Assembly (NCBI GenBank): GCA_030549335.1
Contig: CM060195.1
Coordinates: 49,447,975 to 49,511,974, forward strand
Source: Pontederia crassipes
Lineage: Eukaryota; Streptophyta; Magnoliopsida; Commelinales; Pontederiaceae
Length of the DNA: 64,000 bases
Direction of reading: 5' to 3'
A program made the translations under genes and the position numbers. Below the pieces are notes generated by a model. That model made no database searches, was not told the origin of the DNA, and saw only the letters and a list, made by a program, of their open reading frames with translations. Positions 62,473-64,000 of this stretch are shown piece by piece. The first letter of the stretch is position 1, and each line of letters opens with the position of its first letter.

Positions 62473-63142
62473 CTGCGTTTGGTACGAAAATATCAAGAAA
62501 ACTTAATTCTCGAGAATTAATTGATGTGATAAAAAAATTTGAATTGATGTTTGGATGAAAAAGTGTAATGATGAAAATTTAAAAAATTAATTTGATAGAT
62601 AAATTTTAATAAGTGTTTGAATAAAAAGTAAGAACTAATAATATAATTTATTATTTTATTATTATTATTTGGATAAATTTTAGTAGGTATTTGGATAATT
62701 ATTATATTATTATTTATTTGATTAAATATTTTAAATATTATTAATATTATAATTTTAAATATTATAGTAAATCTAAATATCCAAATATAATATATTTTTT
62801 ATTAAAATAATTGAAATTTTTTATTATAAAAATAATTTATAATTATTATAACGTAAACTTTTAATTAATTACATTTAATAATTTATTTAATAAGATGACT
62901 AATTATATTAATAAATAACTAAATTATATATACTTATATTACATAATAATTAAAGAATGGATGAAAGGAAAAAAAGGTCAAAAGTTGCGGCTGAAAAGAC
63001 GTAAAAAAGAAGAAAAAAATTCTTGCCAAAGGCAAGAACAAAGTCACGTGACGAAAACTTTTTAAAGTTCCCGTCACGTAAAGCGTTTGGGAACTTTTCG
63101 CAATGTTCTCGCGAAAAGTTCCCATCCAAACGCAACCAAAGG
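62473..63142. mobile_element. TIR element with CTGCGTTTGG / CCAAACGCA ends
   Basis: Left end CTGCGTTTGG and right CCAAACGCAACC form a short inverted repeat around an AT-rich core. The flanks are 13-bp direct repeats, ATATTTTCAAATG at 62460-62472 and 63143-63155. A 13-bp duplication is longer than usual for hAT (8) or Mutator (9-11). The right third contains a strong hairpin (CGCGAAAAGTTCCC near 63110 and inverted partner near 63085). Confidence 0.68.
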
Positions 63143-63155
63143 ATATTTTCAAATG

Positions 63156-64000
63156 TGATTAGCTGAACTGATAGTAGAATTGAGTATTAAATGTTCGTTG
63201 GTGTTAACAGTCATGTTTGAGTTTTGAAGTTATCACATTAGTCAGAGAATAAATAATTACTATTTTATTTTTTTAACTTTGAATTAATCGAGTGTTAATA
63301 GCATTAGACATCAGAAACTTCTCCGTAAATCCGGGCCGATAAAAAAGTTATACGTTTATCTTCTTATTTAAAAGGAAGACTTTGCGGAAGAATAAGAAAT
63401 TTTATGTGAAAGTTATTAGGTTTGAACTATACTAATATACTATCGCACCTAGTTCAATTTTATTTTGAAGATTTATTCAATCGGTTGATTATCAAATTCT
63501 TTATCCTAAAGTCTTCTCGTCTTTGCAAAAGCTGAATAAGTAATACTTTGACTATACGTTAACACAAATGTTAAGTTAACATAATGATTAGTGTGTGCAA
63601 TTACTCTTGAAACGATCAAGTTTGAATATTGGTGATTTTTTTTTCTTGCTCTGTCTACATAAAAGAAATAAATAAATATTCTTCGTGGTACTGGTTTTTT
63701 ACTATTTCTAATTATATATATAACATAAGATATAGTTTTATTATTATAATTTAATACAGTTTGCTATACATACCAGTTTTTTTTAAAAAATAGTAAAAAT
63801 AGGGTTTTTAATAGTTTTTTTACTGATCAATCCGATGTCAAAGAAATTAATCAGATGCCAAAACTAGAAAACCATTGATCAGGATGACACCTGGATCCGC
63901 TCACCTTCCTCTTCTCGGACCCCGCAGTCTCCACCATCACGTTACCCAGTTCAAGTCATGTACGCAAAAGTCCAAACACCAAACAAGCAACCAAAACAAA
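63156..64000. other. AT-rich intergenic DNA at right edge
   Basis: No coding frame or element recognised. The last 170 bp become less AT-rich (ACACCTGGATCCGCTCACC), which could be the border of a further gene beyond the window, but nothing supports that directly. Confidence 0.4.

Overview
The window is plant nuclear DNA. Four multi-exon host genes have GT-AG introns and belong to plant-specific or plant-type families, and they sit in AT-rich, transposon-filled DNA. The very GC-rich first exons of the ORP, MPS1 and FBN3 genes against AT-rich introns fit a monocot, possibly a commelinid; that is inference and I cannot name the species.

Layout: 1-2000 holds the end of an RTE-type LINE, two SINE-like elements with the same tail and a Mutator-type MITE. 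An oxysterol-binding-protein-related gene (ORP, minus strand) occupies about 3404-8945, with a solo LTR in its second intron; its last exons would lie left of the window or are lost. 9.2-18.3 kb is gene-poor and AT-rich. A complete MPS1/TTK-type kinase gene follows (18797-22855, minus). 24.4-28.2 kb holds LTR-type fossils, and 28-34 kb holds an array of relics related to the plastid Fe-S assembly ATPase SufC (ABCI6). A complete plastid fibrillin gene (FBN3 type, 36411-40020, minus) has a Pack-MULE-like element 249 bp before its ATG. 41.7-47.5 kb mixes SufC-like, MPS1 and FBN3 fragments with a Ty3/gypsy fossil. A complete ASHR1-type SET/MYND gene lies at 48230-52281 (minus). 53-60 kb is nested transposons (CACTA, TRIM-like, Mutator-like, hAT) and an ASHR1/SufC fragment. 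The rest is AT-rich with MITEs.

The most striking feature is the repeated order of fragments. All four families (MPS1, FBN3, ASHR1, SufC-like) lie on the minus strand, and pieces recur in the same left-to-right order MPS1-FBN3-ASHR1-SufC several times between 18.8 and 57.9 kb. MPS1, FBN3 and ASHR1 each have exactly one intact copy, in different repeats; every other copy is a remnant. This looks like tandem duplication of a four-gene block followed by reciprocal loss. The SufC-like member is further amplified locally, and its readable exons have lost most of the ABC ATPase signature residues.

The four intact genes do not form one pathway: lipid transfer at membrane contacts (ORP), spindle checkpoint kinase (MPS1), plastid lipid-associated protein (FBN3) and lysine methyltransferase (ASHR1). 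I see no tRNA, rRNA or CRISPR. Exon limits were read by eye from splice consensus and family similarity and were checked only for reading-frame continuity.
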